Under the pieces are notes generated by a model. The model did not search any database. It saw only the letters and a program-made list of their open reading frames with translations, and had not been told where the DNA came from. A stretch of 42,939 nucleotides of DNA from Pseudomonadota bacterium (GTDB taxonomy: Bacteria > Pseudomonadota > Gammaproteobacteria > Xanthomonadales > Rhodanobacteraceae). The stretch is from contig JAJZET010000146.1 of assembly GCA_021805685.1 (NCBI GenBank), positions 1 through 42,939 on the forward strand, in the 5' to 3' direction. The translations under genes were made by a program, and so were the position numbers. Each line of letters begins with the position of its first letter. Position 1 is the stretch's first letter. Below, piece after piece: positions 16,145-24,302 of this stretch.

Positions 16145-18412
16145 TCAGGCCAGCTTGCGCGCCGCCGCCACCACGTCGGCCTCGCCCGGCAGCACCAGGA
16201 AGGCGGCGCCGGCCAGCGGGGTGAAGGTGTCCGCACCCACCACGCGCTGCAGCGGCGTGGCGCCGAGCCCTGCCTCCACGATCGCGGTGATCACGCCTTC
16301 GCCCACGCCCGCGCTCTTGCGGCCCTCGTCCAGCACGATGATGCGCTTGGCATCCTTCGCCTGCGCGGCGATGAAGGCGTCGTTGAGCGGCGCCAGCCAG
16401 CGCAGGTCGACCACGCGCACCTTCCACTTCAGCTCCGCTTCGATGGTGCGGGCTGCGCGCAGTGCCATCGGCACGCCGTTGCCGAAGGTGAACACCACCA
16501 GGTCCTTCGCCTTGTCGTTGTAGACGCGGCCCTCGCCCAGCGTCATCGCCTCGCCCGGCACGGGATAGGCGAACTGCCACTGGCCATCGCCGGCCTCGTA
16601 CAGGTCCTTGGTCATGTAAAGCGCGATCGGTTCAAGGAAGGCGCACACGCGGCCGTCCACCTTGGCCAGCGCGGTCAGCGTGCGCAGCATGGTCGCCGCG
16701 TCGTCGCCGCGGCTGGGACAGCCGACGACGAGGCCTGGGATGTCGCGCAGCGCGGCGATCGAGTTGTCGTTGTGGAAATGGCCGCCGAAGCCGCGCTGGT
16801 AGCCCAGCGAGGCTACGCGCATCACCAGCGGGTTGCGGTACTGGTCGTTGGAGAAGAACTGCAGGCTGGCCGCCTCGCCGCGGATCTGGTCGCCCGCGTT
16901 GTGGAAATAGGCCAGGTACTGGATCTCCGGGATCGGCAGCATGCCCATGTTGGCGTAGCCCTGGGCCAGGCCGAGGATGATCGTCTCGTCCAGCAGGGTG
17001 TTGAACACGCGGGTGTTCTTGAACGCCTTGTGCAGGCCCTTGGTGACCGTGTAGACGCCGCCCTTCTGCGCCACGTCCTCGCCGAACAGCAGCGACTCGG
17101 GGTACTTCGCCATGATGTCGTGCAGCGCCTGGCCGATCTGGATCGCCAGATGGCGTGGCGGCTGGCTTTCCGGCAGCTTGGCCTCGCCGCCGAACGCCTT
17201 GAGACGTGCCTCGGCGTAGTCGGCGCGCTCGGCCTCGGCCTTCACCTTGGCCGGCGTGTACGGCGCCAGCGGCGCCATCACGTCGTCGAGGCGCTCCAGC
17301 TTCGGGCGTCGGTCGGCTTCCTCGGCGGCAGCGAAGCAACGCTTGCGGATGGTCTCGTTGAGTTCGAGCAGCGCGTCCTTGGTGTACAGGCCCGACTCCA
17401 GCGCAATGGCGGCCGAGCGCAGCAGCGGATCGGTGGCTTCCACCGCCACCAGTTCCTCGATCGAACGCCATTCGATCTCGAAGTCGGTACCCGCATGGCC
17501 CATGATGCGCGTGGTGCGCAGGTGCAGGAAGGTCGGTCGGCGCGTGCTGCGGCAGTGCTCCACGGCGCGCCGCACCTGGGCGTAGCCCTCGGCGAGGTCG
17601 AGGCCGTCGGCGTAGAAATAATCGAGGTTGGAACGCGACTGGAAGTTGCTGGCCACCCAGCCCGTGGGCGTCTTCACCGAGATGCCGATGCCGTTGTCCT
17701 CGCACACGAACAGCACCGGCGCGGGCAGCTTCTGGTAGGCGGTCCATGCCGCCGCGTTGAACGCGGTCTGCGCGGTGGCGTGGTTGCTCGAAGCGTCGCC
17801 GAACGAACAGATCGCGATGGAGTCGTCGGGAATCGGCAGCGTGTGGCCGATGCGGCGGGCGTGGTCGATGGCGACCGCGGTGCCCAGCGCCTTGGGCAGG
17901 TGCGAGGCGATCGTCGAGGTCTGCGGCAGCACCCAGAGCGGCTTGCTTCCCCACACCTTGTGGCGGCCGCCGGAGGCCGGGTCGTCCTTGCTGGCGGCGA
18001 AGGACAGCGCCGAATCCATCACCGGATCCATGCCCGGCAGCTTGCGGAAGCGCTCGGCCATGAAACCGCCGCTGCGGTAGTGCAGGAAGGCCGGGTCGGT
18101 GTGCCGCGTCAGCCGCGCCACCATCGCGTTGCCTTCGTGGCCGGACGAGCCGATCGTGTAGAACACCTTGTTCTGCACGCGCAGCACGCGCGCCATCAGG
18201 TCGAGGTGGCGCGAGATCAGCTGCGACTCCAGCAGCTCGCGGAAACCGCGCGCATCGAGCGCGCTGCCCGGCAGCACCGCGTCATCGTCATGCGGCGCGC
18301 GGCGCACGTCGCCCTGCCACAGCTGCACGAACTCGGTGAAGTTCTGGTCGACAATCTCGGCGCGGTTGAAGCCCTTGTGGCGGGCGGCGATGGGGGCGGA
18401 GGTGGTGGTCAT
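16145..18412 (-). CDS. Thiamine-dependent 2-oxo acid dehydrogenase E1, alpha-beta fusion
   Basis: 755 residues joining E1-alpha (~1-375) and E1-beta (~415-755). The alpha part has the TPP region GDASSNHATAQTAFNAA...VLFVCEDNGIGIS (a GDA variant of the usual GDG...NN motif). The beta part has SLLFGEDVAQKGGVYTVTKGL, LLDETIILGLAQGYA and DEGRKSAGVGEGV. It would decarboxylate a 2-oxo acid and transfer the acyl group to lipoyl-E2; branched-chain 2-oxo acids are the best guess from family resemblance. E2 and E3 genes are not in the window. The ATG at 18412 follows the nucleotidyltransferase-like stop by 10 bases and has no Shine-Dalgarno of its own, so translational coupling is likely. Confidence 0.88.
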   Translation of the reverse strand: MTTTSAPIAARHKGFNRAEIVDQNFTEFVQLWQGDVRRAPHDDDAVLPGSALDARGFRELLESQLISRHLDLMARVLRVQNKVFYTIGSSGHEGNAMVARLTRHTDPAFLHYRSGGFMAERFRKLPGMDPVMDSALSFAASKDDPASGGRHKVWGSKPLWVLPQTSTIASHLPKALGTAVAIDHARRIGHTLPIPDDSIAICSFGDASSNHATAQTAFNAAAWTAYQKLPAPVLFVCEDNGIGISVKTPTGWVASNFQSRSNLDYFYADGLDLAEGYAQVRRAVEHCRSTRRPTFLHLRTTRIMGHAGTDFEIEWRSIEELVAVEATDPLLRSAAIALESGLYTKDALLELNETIRKRCFAAAEEADRRPKLERLDDVMAPLAPYTPAKVKAEAERADYAEARLKAFGGEAKLPESQPPRHLAIQIGQALHDIMAKYPESLLFGEDVAQKGGVYTVTKGLHKAFKNTRVFNTLLDETIILGLAQGYANMGMLPIPEIQYLAYFHNAGDQIRGEAASLQFFSNDQYRNPLVMRVASLGYQRGFGGHFHNDNSIAALRDIPGLVVGCPSRGDDAATMLRTLTALAKVDGRVCAFLEPIALYMTKDLYEAGDGQWQFAYPVPGEAMTLGEGRVYNDKAKDLVVFTFGNGVPMALRAARTIEAELKWKVRVVDLRWLAPLNDAFIAAQAKDAKRIIVLDEGRKSAGVGEGVITAIVEAGLGATPLQRVVGADTFTPLAGAAFLVLPGEADVVAAARKLA

Positions 18413-18422
18413 GGCAAGGCCG

Positions 18423-18926
18423 TCAGGAAAAGGAAACGATGGAAAGCACGGCGGACTGGCGCAGCCGGCGCAAGGCGGCGGCGCGCTCGCGATCCTTGTC
18501 GCGGCCGAAGGATTCGAAGAGGCGGATCTGGTCGTCCAGCGAAGGCACCGGTACGGCCATGCCCTGCACGCCGGCCAGCACCAGCCGCCCCGGCGAGACC
18601 GGCTGCCAGCCTTCGCCCTGGTCGAGTTCCAGCCCGCCCATGACCTCCACCGGCATGCCGGGAAAACGGAAGCGGGCGAACTGCGAGCGGAAGCGGTCGC
18701 CGTCGGCCGGCCTATGCGCGGCGTCGCGGCGATCGGCCCACAACGCTGCAAGCGCTTCGGCATCCACGCGCGTGACCAGCACGTCGACGTCGGCCACGCC
18801 CACCTCGGCACCGAGCAGGCGCGCCGCCGCACTGCCGATCAGGCACCACGGCTCCGCACAGTGCACGTGCAGCTCGGGTACCAGTTCGGCGAGAGCGACG
18901 AACAAGGCTGGCGGCAGGTGGCTCAT
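18423..18926 (-). CDS. Nucleotidyltransferase-like protein
   Basis: 167 residues. The segment CLIGSAAARLLGAEVGVADVDVLV has the GS...DxD pattern of the nucleotidyltransferase (MNT/aminoglycoside adenylyltransferase-like) fold, with a possible third acidic residue in MPVEVMGGLELD. The substrate is unknown. It ends 10 bases before the fused E1 start and should be its operon leader. Two starts are possible: ATG at 18926 (chosen) or TTG at 18935; neither has a strong ribosome site. Fold call moderate, function open. Confidence 0.65.
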   Translation of the reverse strand: MSHLPPALFVALAELVPELHVHCAEPWCLIGSAAARLLGAEVGVADVDVLVTRVDAEALAALWADRRDAAHRPADGDRFRSQFARFRFPGMPVEVMGGLELDQGEGWQPVSPGRLVLAGVQGMAVPVPSLDDQIRLFESFGRDKDRERAAALRRLRQSAVLSIVSFS

Positions 18927-19005
18927 GCGTCGCAACCCGTGCGCAGGATCGATCTATCGATTTCGATATAACTGTCGCGAACGCGCAAGACTCGGGCTCC
19001 TGGAG

Positions 19006-19140
19006 GCCCCTCTCCCAGCGGGAAAGGGGTTGGGATGAGGGTTCATGCTTGCGGCTCGCCGGCGCCAAGACCCGTTTCGAGCGGACGCCATCGCAGGAGC
19101 GACCCCGCACCCCCACCCTCTCCCCGCAAGGGAGAGGGTG
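19006..19140. repeat. Intergenic inverted repeat, CCCTCTCCC/GGGAGAGGG type
   Basis: Two related arms in inverted orientation: 19006-19042 (GCCCCTCTCCC...GGGATGAGGG) and 19110-19140 (CCCCCACCCTCTCCCC...GGGAGAGGGTG). Each arm can also fold by itself, around AGCGGG and GCAA. Related copies occur near 26152 and at 39611-39734. This looks like a dispersed REP-type element. It lies directly downstream of the gcdH stop (- strand) and may double as its 3' end structure. Confidence 0.75.
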
Positions 19141-19147
19141 TTGATGG

Positions 19148-20320
19148 TCAGAACGCGTTGATGCCGGTCAGCTCGCGACCCACCACCAGCTGGTGCACGG
19201 TCTCGGTGCCCTCGTAGGTGATCACCGATTCCAGGTTGAGCGCGTGGCGGATCGCTCCGTGCTCAGTGGTGATGCCGGCGCCGCCGAGGATGTCGCGGCA
19301 CTCGCGGGCGATGTCCAGCGCCATGCGCACGTTGTTCCACTTCGCCAGCGAGACCTGGGTCGGCTGCATCGCGCCGGCGTCCTTGAGACGGCCGAGCTGC
19401 AGCGAGAGCAGTTGCGCGGTGGTGATGCGGCGGGCCATGTCGGCCAGCTTGAGCTGGATGGCCTGGTTGGCGGCCAGCGGGCGGCCAAACAGCACGCGCT
19501 CGGACGTGTAGTCGATCACTTCCTTCAGGCAGGCCTGCGCGGCGCCGATCGGGCCCCAGGTGATGCCGTAGCGTGCCTGGGTGAGGCAGCCCAGCGGCCC
19601 TTTCAGGCCCTTCACGTTGGGCAGGCGGTTGGCGTCCGGCACGCGCACGTTGTCGAGGAACAGCGCGCTGGTCACCGAGGCGCGCAGGCTCATCTTCTTG
19701 TGGATCGGCTGGGCGGTGAAGCCCTTGCTGTCGGTCGGCACGATGAAGCCCTGGATGCCGTCCTCGGTCTGCGCCCACACCACCGCGACCTGGGCGAGGT
19801 TGCCGTTGGTGATCCACATCTTGGCGCCGTTGATGACCCAGTCGCCGCCGTCCTTCTTCGCGTTCGTCTTCATGTTGGCCGGGTCGGAGCCACCGTGCGG
19901 CTCGGTCAGGCCGAAGCAGCCGATGATCTCGCCCGCCGCCATCTTCGGCAGGTATTCCATCTTCTGCTCTTCGCTGCCGTAGGCGTAGATCGGGTACATC
20001 ACCAGCGAGCTCTGCACCGAGGCGAAACTGCGCAGGCCGGAATCGCCGCGCTCCAGCTCCTGGCAGATCAGGCCGTAGCTGACGCCGCTCATGCCAGCGC
20101 AGCCGTATTTCTCGGGGATGGTCGCGCCGAGCAGGCCGAGGCTGGCGATTTCCGGAACCAGCTCGCTGGGGAAGCGCGCCTGGTCGAAGCAGTCACCGAT
20201 GATGGGCAGCACCTTTTCGTCGACGAAACGACCGACGGTGTCCTGCACCATGCGCTCCTCGTCGGTGAGCAGCGAGCGGACGTCGTACAGGTCAAGCGGG
20301 TTCAGGCGGGCAGCAGCCAT
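19148..20320 (-). CDS. gcdH: Glutaryl-CoA dehydrogenase
   Basis: 390-residue FAD acyl-CoA dehydrogenase. Glutaryl-CoA dehydrogenase oxidizes and decarboxylates glutaryl-CoA to crotonyl-CoA in lysine and tryptophan breakdown. Indicators are LLTDEERMVQDTVGRFV, FGLTEPHGGSDPANMKT (FAD loop), ARYGITWGPIGAAQACL and the C-terminal VITYEGTETVHQLVVGRELTGINAF-type ending. The catalytic base is Glu370, as expected for this subfamily. The ATG at 20320 lies below a TAGAAT -10 box set in a CCCGGG palindrome. It is a single gene and ends beside a REP-type repeat. Confidence 0.93.
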   Translation of the reverse strand: MAAARLNPLDLYDVRSLLTDEERMVQDTVGRFVDEKVLPIIGDCFDQARFPSELVPEIASLGLLGATIPEKYGCAGMSGVSYGLICQELERGDSGLRSFASVQSSLVMYPIYAYGSEEQKMEYLPKMAAGEIIGCFGLTEPHGGSDPANMKTNAKKDGGDWVINGAKMWITNGNLAQVAVVWAQTEDGIQGFIVPTDSKGFTAQPIHKKMSLRASVTSALFLDNVRVPDANRLPNVKGLKGPLGCLTQARYGITWGPIGAAQACLKEVIDYTSERVLFGRPLAANQAIQLKLADMARRITTAQLLSLQLGRLKDAGAMQPTQVSLAKWNNVRMALDIARECRDILGGAGITTEHGAIRHALNLESVITYEGTETVHQLVVGRELTGINAF

Positions 20321-20345
20321 GGGCGTTCCAGTGCGAACAGGGAAA

Positions 20346-20381
20346 CCCGGGATTCTACCCGGGGCGACCGGTGCCGGTCAT
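20346..20381 (-). promoter_or_regulatory. Promoter of gcdH with palindromic -10 region
   Basis: On the - strand ATGACC (20381-20376, 4/6 of a -35) is followed after 18 bases by TAGAAT (20357-20352). The -10 box is flanked exactly by CCCGGG on both sides (20346-20351 and 20358-20363), making an 18-bp palindrome-bracketed site that could be an operator. Confidence 0.5.
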
Positions 20382-20650
20382 GACGGGGCGCAGCAAGGGA
20401 GAGCCCGCCCCACGGCCTGCTTGTGGCCTGGTCCGGGGGCCGTTTGCACGCAGGCCAGGGAGGCGGGAAGGCAGCCGGGGGCCCTCCAGGGAGGGACCCG
20501 GCTTCGGGAAGCACGGAGCCGACGCCGGTGCGCGACCGGGGGATCACGCCGGTCTGGCGGCAAGCAGGCCGACCTTTCGGGTTGCACAGAAACATGGAAC
20601 CGGCTCTTGCATGCGATCATGCACGCCTGTTCCCTCGCCTCGGAAACCCC
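20382..20650. other. Gene-free GC-rich intergenic stretch between gcdH and the DMT transporter
   Basis: No convincing gene. It contains a strong hairpin (20474-20502: GCCGGG and CCCTCC arms pairing with GGAGGG and CCCGGC, with a GG/A internal loop) and a palindrome TGCATG-CGAT-CATGCA (20608-20623) about 28 bases before the transporter ATG. The open frames across it on both strands lack ribosome sites and family features. Confidence 0.5.
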
Positions 20651-21526
20651 ATGCTCAAGGGTGTGTTGCTGGGCTTCGCCAGCTTTGCTGCCTTCGCCAT
20701 CAGCGACGCCTTTGTGAAAGCCGTGCACGGCGGCGTGCCGCCCTACGAATCGGTGTTCTTCGGCGGCCTCCTTGGCCTGGCAGCCTTGCCCTTCGTGATG
20801 GGCAAGGGCGACCGCTGGCACGACGTGTTCTCGGCACGCCGCCCGGCGCTGTGGTGGGTGCGCGCACTGGCCGGCGCGGTGGGCAACATCACCTCGGTCA
20901 CCGCGTTCACCCTGCTGCCGATGGCCGAGGTGTTCTCGATGATCTTCCTGATGCCGATCTTCGTGACCATCCTCTCCGTGCTGCTGCTGAAGGAGCACGT
21001 GGGCTGGCGCCGCTGGACGGCCGTATTCGTGGGCTTCGCGGGTGTGCTGGTGGTGCTGCGCCCGGGCTTCCGCGCGCTGGGCATCGGCCATCTCGCCGCG
21101 ATAACGTGCAGCGTGGCGGCGGCCGGGTCGGTGGTGGCGCTGCGCATGGCCGGCAGCGACGAGAAGCGCATGAGCCTGTACGGCGCCGGCATCATCGGCC
21201 CGCTGGTCGCCGGTGGCCTGTTGATGCTGCCGCACATGGTGTGGCCCGACCTGCAGCAGTCCCTGCTGCTCGCCGGCTACGGCCTGCTCGCCGCGCTGGC
21301 CAACGTGCTGCTGATGCACGCCACGCTGATCGCCCCCGCCAACCGCGTCGCCCCCACCCAGTACAGCCAGATGCTGTGGGCCATCGTGTTCGGCTACTGG
21401 TTCTTCGGCGACCGCCTCGACTGGCCCATGCTGGTCGGCATCGTGATGATACTCGGCGCCGGACTGTTCACCCTGGTGCGCGAAGAGAGGACCACAGGCT
21501 GGTGGCGACGCACGAAGGTGCTGTGA
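20651..21526 (+). CDS. DMT-superfamily (EamA) transporter
   Basis: 291-residue inner-membrane protein made of two homologous five-helix EamA halves (~1-140 and ~145-285). Typical stretches are GVLLGFASFAAFAISDAFVK, TLLPMAEVFSMIFLMPIFV and RVAPTQYSQMLWAIVFGYWFFGD. The family exports metabolites, amino acids or drugs; the substrate is unknown. ATG at 20651 has GGAA 5 bases upstream and starts at the first helix. Longer upstream frames run through non-coding hairpin DNA. Its stop directly abuts the stop of the convergent TauE/SafE gene. Confidence 0.88.
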   Translation: MLKGVLLGFASFAAFAISDAFVKAVHGGVPPYESVFFGGLLGLAALPFVMGKGDRWHDVFSARRPALWWVRALAGAVGNITSVTAFTLLPMAEVFSMIFLMPIFVTILSVLLLKEHVGWRRWTAVFVGFAGVLVVLRPGFRALGIGHLAAITCSVAAAGSVVALRMAGSDEKRMSLYGAGIIGPLVAGGLLMLPHMVWPDLQQSLLLAGYGLLAALANVLLMHATLIAPANRVAPTQYSQMLWAIVFGYWFFGDRLDWPMLVGIVMILGAGLFTLVREERTTGWWRRTKVL

Positions 21527-22258
21527 CTAACCGCCCAACCACCCTTGCGACTGCAGCAGCAGCATCCCGCCGACCAGCGCGAGCCCCGCGTACAGGCAGC
21601 GGACGAATGCCTGGCCGCTCAGGCGCCGGTTGAGCATGCGACCCAGCACGATGGCCACCAGCACCACCGGCAACGCCTGCAGGTAGTCGCGAGTCACGGT
21701 CGGCGTCCACAAGCCGGTCAGCGCGTAGCCAGCCACGGTCATCAGGCTGGCGGGCAGGAAATAGCCTTGCAGCGTGGCGCGGAAATGCCGCGGCGACCAG
21801 CCTCGCAACACGCCGTACGCCACCAGCGGCGGCCCGTTCATGCCGTACGCGCCGCCAAGCACGCCGGCGCCGAAACCGAAGATCCAGGCGTGGCGGTCGT
21901 CCTGCAATGTGACCGTTCGATGCCGCATCAGGGCGAAAACCGAGAACGCCATCACCACGACGCCCAGCACCAGCTTCACCCGATGCTCGTCCAGCGTGTG
22001 CAGCGCCCACAGGCCCAGTGGTACGCCCGCCGCGGTGGCAAGGAATAGGCGGCCCGCACTGCGGAAATGGATGTGCCGCCAGTCCTGCACGACGGCTACG
22101 CCCGCCACCGTGATCGACACCAGCGCGGCGATCGGCGCCGCCACCGTCACCGGCATGGCAAAGGCCAGCAGCGGCACCGCGACCAGCGCTTCGCCGAAGC
22201 CGAACGCCGAGCGGACGAAACTGGCGACGAACAGTATCGTCAGGACGGCGATCAGCAT
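21527..22258 (-). CDS. TauE/SafE-family sulfite/organosulfur exporter-like permease
   Basis: 243-residue membrane protein with about eight helices. The N-terminal ILFVASFVRSAFGFGEALVAVPLLAF and the repeat in the second half (GFGAGVLGGAYGMNGPPLVAYGVLRGW) are the paired signature of TauE/SafE permeases (PF01925). Known members export sulfite, sulfoacetate or related anions, and many are uncharacterized. The ATG at 22258 lies 33 bases after the stop of the small membrane protein on the same strand, so the two may be co-transcribed. Confidence 0.88.
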   Translation of the reverse strand: MLIAVLTILFVASFVRSAFGFGEALVAVPLLAFAMPVTVAAPIAALVSITVAGVAVVQDWRHIHFRSAGRLFLATAAGVPLGLWALHTLDEHRVKLVLGVVVMAFSVFALMRHRTVTLQDDRHAWIFGFGAGVLGGAYGMNGPPLVAYGVLRGWSPRHFRATLQGYFLPASLMTVAGYALTGLWTPTVTRDYLQALPVVLVAIVLGRMLNRRLSGQAFVRCLYAGLALVGGMLLLQSQGWLGG

Positions 22259-22291
22259 CGGCCCTTCCAGGCACGGAACGAGAGGGGCAGG

Positions 22292-22690
22292 TTAGCGCAC
22301 CCTGTCCCAGCGCCGGCGGCGCGGGTCGCGCACCAGCATGCACAGACCGCCGTAGATCACGAACAGCGGCCACCACATCGCCCAGGACAAACCGAGGATG
22401 AAGAACATCGCCACGGTCACGACGGCAAGCGCGTTCAACAGCGAGTGCACCACCGCCGCATCCACGCTACCGACCGCGCGGTAGCGCTCCCAGGCCCTGG
22501 AAAGCGGCCACGTCGCGCCAACCAGGATGAACCACGCCCACCAGTTCGCCTGGTTGAAGAAGGGAATCCGCACGCCGAGGTTCCCGCACAGGAACACCAC
22601 CCCCATCGCCACCACCAGCAAGGCCGGGATGATCCGGTGGCCATACCCTCCCGCAGACTGGAATCCGGCGTCCTTCTCGCTGTCGCTCAT
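22292..22690 (-). CDS. Small four-helix membrane protein of unknown function
   Basis: 132 residues. After a polar start (MSDSEKDAGFQSAGGYGHR) come hydrophobic segments at ~20-36, 49-62, ~84-100 and ~102-118, and a basic end (DPRRRRWDRVR). The layout resembles LiaI/LiaF-like or DUF5668-type transmembrane proteins, but I cannot name the family with confidence. It is the first gene of a possible two-gene unit with the TauE/SafE permease. A perfect 12-bp palindrome lies 58 bases upstream in the divergent promoter region. Confidence 0.75.
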   Translation of the reverse strand: MSDSEKDAGFQSAGGYGHRIIPALLVVAMGVVFLCGNLGVRIPFFNQANWWAWFILVGATWPLSRAWERYRAVGSVDAAVVHSLLNALAVVTVAMFFILGLSWAMWWPLFVIYGGLCMLVRDPRRRRWDRVR

Positions 22691-22747
22691 CGTCGTTGCC
22701 CTCCCAAGGATGGCGCCAAGGTAGGACGGCGCCGGCGACGCGGCCAG

Positions 22748-22759
22748 TGACAGCTGTCA
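22748..22759. promoter_or_regulatory. Perfect palindrome TGACAGCTGTCA, candidate operator
   Basis: TGACAGCTGTCA (22748-22759) is a perfect 12-bp palindrome in the 160-bp divergent region between the small membrane protein gene (-) and the aldo/keto reductase gene (+). No regulator gene is adjacent, so the binding protein is unknown. Confidence 0.4.
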
Positions 22760-22850
22760 GCCGAAGCACGTGCACCGCCGGCCGGTCTTGCACCCTTACG
22801 GGCGCCGCATGTTGCATGATGCCCACCCACGTGACCGCACCGAGCCCCGC

Positions 22851-23741
22851 ATGACGATTGCCCCCACCCCGCCCCGACCACCACTCTCCCCCGTCGTCGC
22901 CGGCCTGTGGCGCCTCAAGGACTGGAAGCTCTCCGTGCAGGAGCGCGTGCGCTGGATCGAGCAGGCGCTGGAACTCGGCATCACCAGCTTCGACCACGCG
23001 GACATCTACGGCGACTACGGCGCCGAGGCGCTGTTCGGCGAAGCGCTGCAGGCCGCGCCGGCACTGCGCCAGCGCATGCAGCTGGTGACCAAGTGCGGCA
23101 TCCGCCTGCGCTCCGCGCAACGGCCGTACCGGGTGAACCACTACGACAGCTCGGCCGCCTATGTCCGCACGCAGGTCGAGCAATCGCTGCGCAACCTGCA
23201 CACCGAGCAACTGGACCTGGTACTGATCCACCGACCGGACTACCTGATGGATGCCGCCGCGCTGGCGGAGACCTTCCGCACGCTGACGGGCGAAGGCAAG
23301 GTGGCGCACTGGGGCGTATCCAATCACACGACCAGCCAGTTCGCGCTGCTGCACGCACACCATCCGCTGGCGACGAACCAGGTCGAGCTGTCGCCCCTGG
23401 CGATGGCTGCGCTGGACGACGGCACGCTGGACCAGGCGCAGCAACTGGGCGCGCGTCCGATGATCTGGTCGCCGCTGGCCGGCGGCCGGCTGTTCAGCGG
23501 CGAGGGCGAACAGGCCGTGCGCGTGCGCAGCGAGATGAACGCCATCGCCGAACGTTACCGCATCAGCCTCGGCACGCTGGCCTATGCCTGGATCCTGCGC
23601 CATCCCGCGCGGCCGTATCCGATCACCGGCACGGGCCGCATCGAGGGGCTGCGTGAAGCCGTCGCCGCGCTGGACGTGAAGCTCGAAGCGGAGGACTGGT
23701 ACGCCATCTGGACGGCGAGCAAGGGGCACTTCGTGCCCTGA
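22851..23741 (+). CDS. Aldo/keto reductase, YdhF-like
   Basis: 296-residue NADPH-dependent oxidoreductase with the (beta/alpha)8 fold. The catalytic tetrad is visible: Asp48 and Tyr53 (FDHADIYGDYG), Lys81 (VTKCGI) and His127 (LVLIHRPDYL). The length and the RPYRVNHYDSSAAYVRTQVEQSL stretch match the E. coli YdhF branch. The likely role is reduction of aldehydes or ketones; the substrate is unknown. ATG at 22851 starts the conserved fold; the earlier methionine at 22770 lies in promoter sequence. It is a single gene, convergent with the acetyltransferase at 23817. Confidence 0.9.
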   Translation: MTIAPTPPRPPLSPVVAGLWRLKDWKLSVQERVRWIEQALELGITSFDHADIYGDYGAEALFGEALQAAPALRQRMQLVTKCGIRLRSAQRPYRVNHYDSSAAYVRTQVEQSLRNLHTEQLDLVLIHRPDYLMDAAALAETFRTLTGEGKVAHWGVSNHTTSQFALLHAHHPLATNQVELSPLAMAALDDGTLDQAQQLGARPMIWSPLAGGRLFSGEGEQAVRVRSEMNAIAERYRISLGTLAYAWILRHPARPYPITGTGRIEGLREAVAALDVKLEAEDWYAIWTASKGHFVP

Positions 23742-23816
23742 CATGCAGAGCCGGGCCCAGCCTGCGCCGGGTCCTGCAGGTGAGCGTGTGGAGGCCGGCG
23801 GGTCCCCGGCATGCGA

Positions 23817-24275
23817 TCAGAGACGCAGCTCCATGTCGACGCGGTGCATGCCCGGCCCCCAGCCGTCGGGAATGACCTTGACCGCCTTGGCGCCGAAACG
23901 GCCGAAGTACGGCGCGGATTTGTGGCTCGCGGCAATGCGCACCAGCGCACTCCCCGAAGCGCGTGCCAAAGCATCGACGCGATGCATGATGGCCGAACCG
24001 ATGCCCACTGCCTGGAAGCGCGGATCAAGCAGTATCCAGTTCAGGTGCGTGCACCCCGCGCCACCGTCGATCAATCCGAACGCCCCGACGATGCTTCCGT
24101 CGACCAGGCAAACGTGGTACCCCTCCCGGCCGAGCCCAAGGAAAGCGGAGTAATCCGTCCGTTCGTTCGGCGCGAAGAACTCCGGGCAGTTGGCATCGAA
24201 CAGGTCCAGGCAAGCCGTGAAGTCGGCAGCGGAATACGGCCTGAACACGACACTGGATGCTGCAAAACCGGGCAC
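23817..24275 (-). CDS. GNAT-family N-acetyltransferase
   Basis: 152 residues with a GNAT core: FRPYSAADFTACLDLFDANC at the start, LNWILLDPRFQAVGIGSAIM (acetyl-CoA loop QAVGIGS) in the middle, and SHKSAPYFGRFGAKAVKVI at the end. The substrate is unknown. It lies 27 bases after the 5'-nucleotidase gene on the same strand and may be the last gene of a nadK-nucleotidase-GNAT unit. Confidence 0.85.
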   Translation of the reverse strand: MPGFAASSVVFRPYSAADFTACLDLFDANCPEFFAPNERTDYSAFLGLGREGYHVCLVDGSIVGAFGLIDGGAGCTHLNWILLDPRFQAVGIGSAIMHRVDALARASGSALVRIAASHKSAPYFGRFGAKAVKVIPDGWGPGMHRVDMELRL

Positions 24276-24302
24276 GCCTTGCCCCCCCTTTAGGTCTCGT
24301 TG

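Noticed and set aside
19006-19140. Possible CRISPR-like array from repeated CCCTCTCCC motifs
   Set aside because: Only two inverted arms are present, with no regular spacing or direct repeats; it fits a REP-type element.
20302-20595. 97-codon - strand frame between gcdH and the transporter
   Set aside because: It crosses the gcdH promoter and a strong hairpin, has no ribosome site and resembles no family; treated as non-coding.
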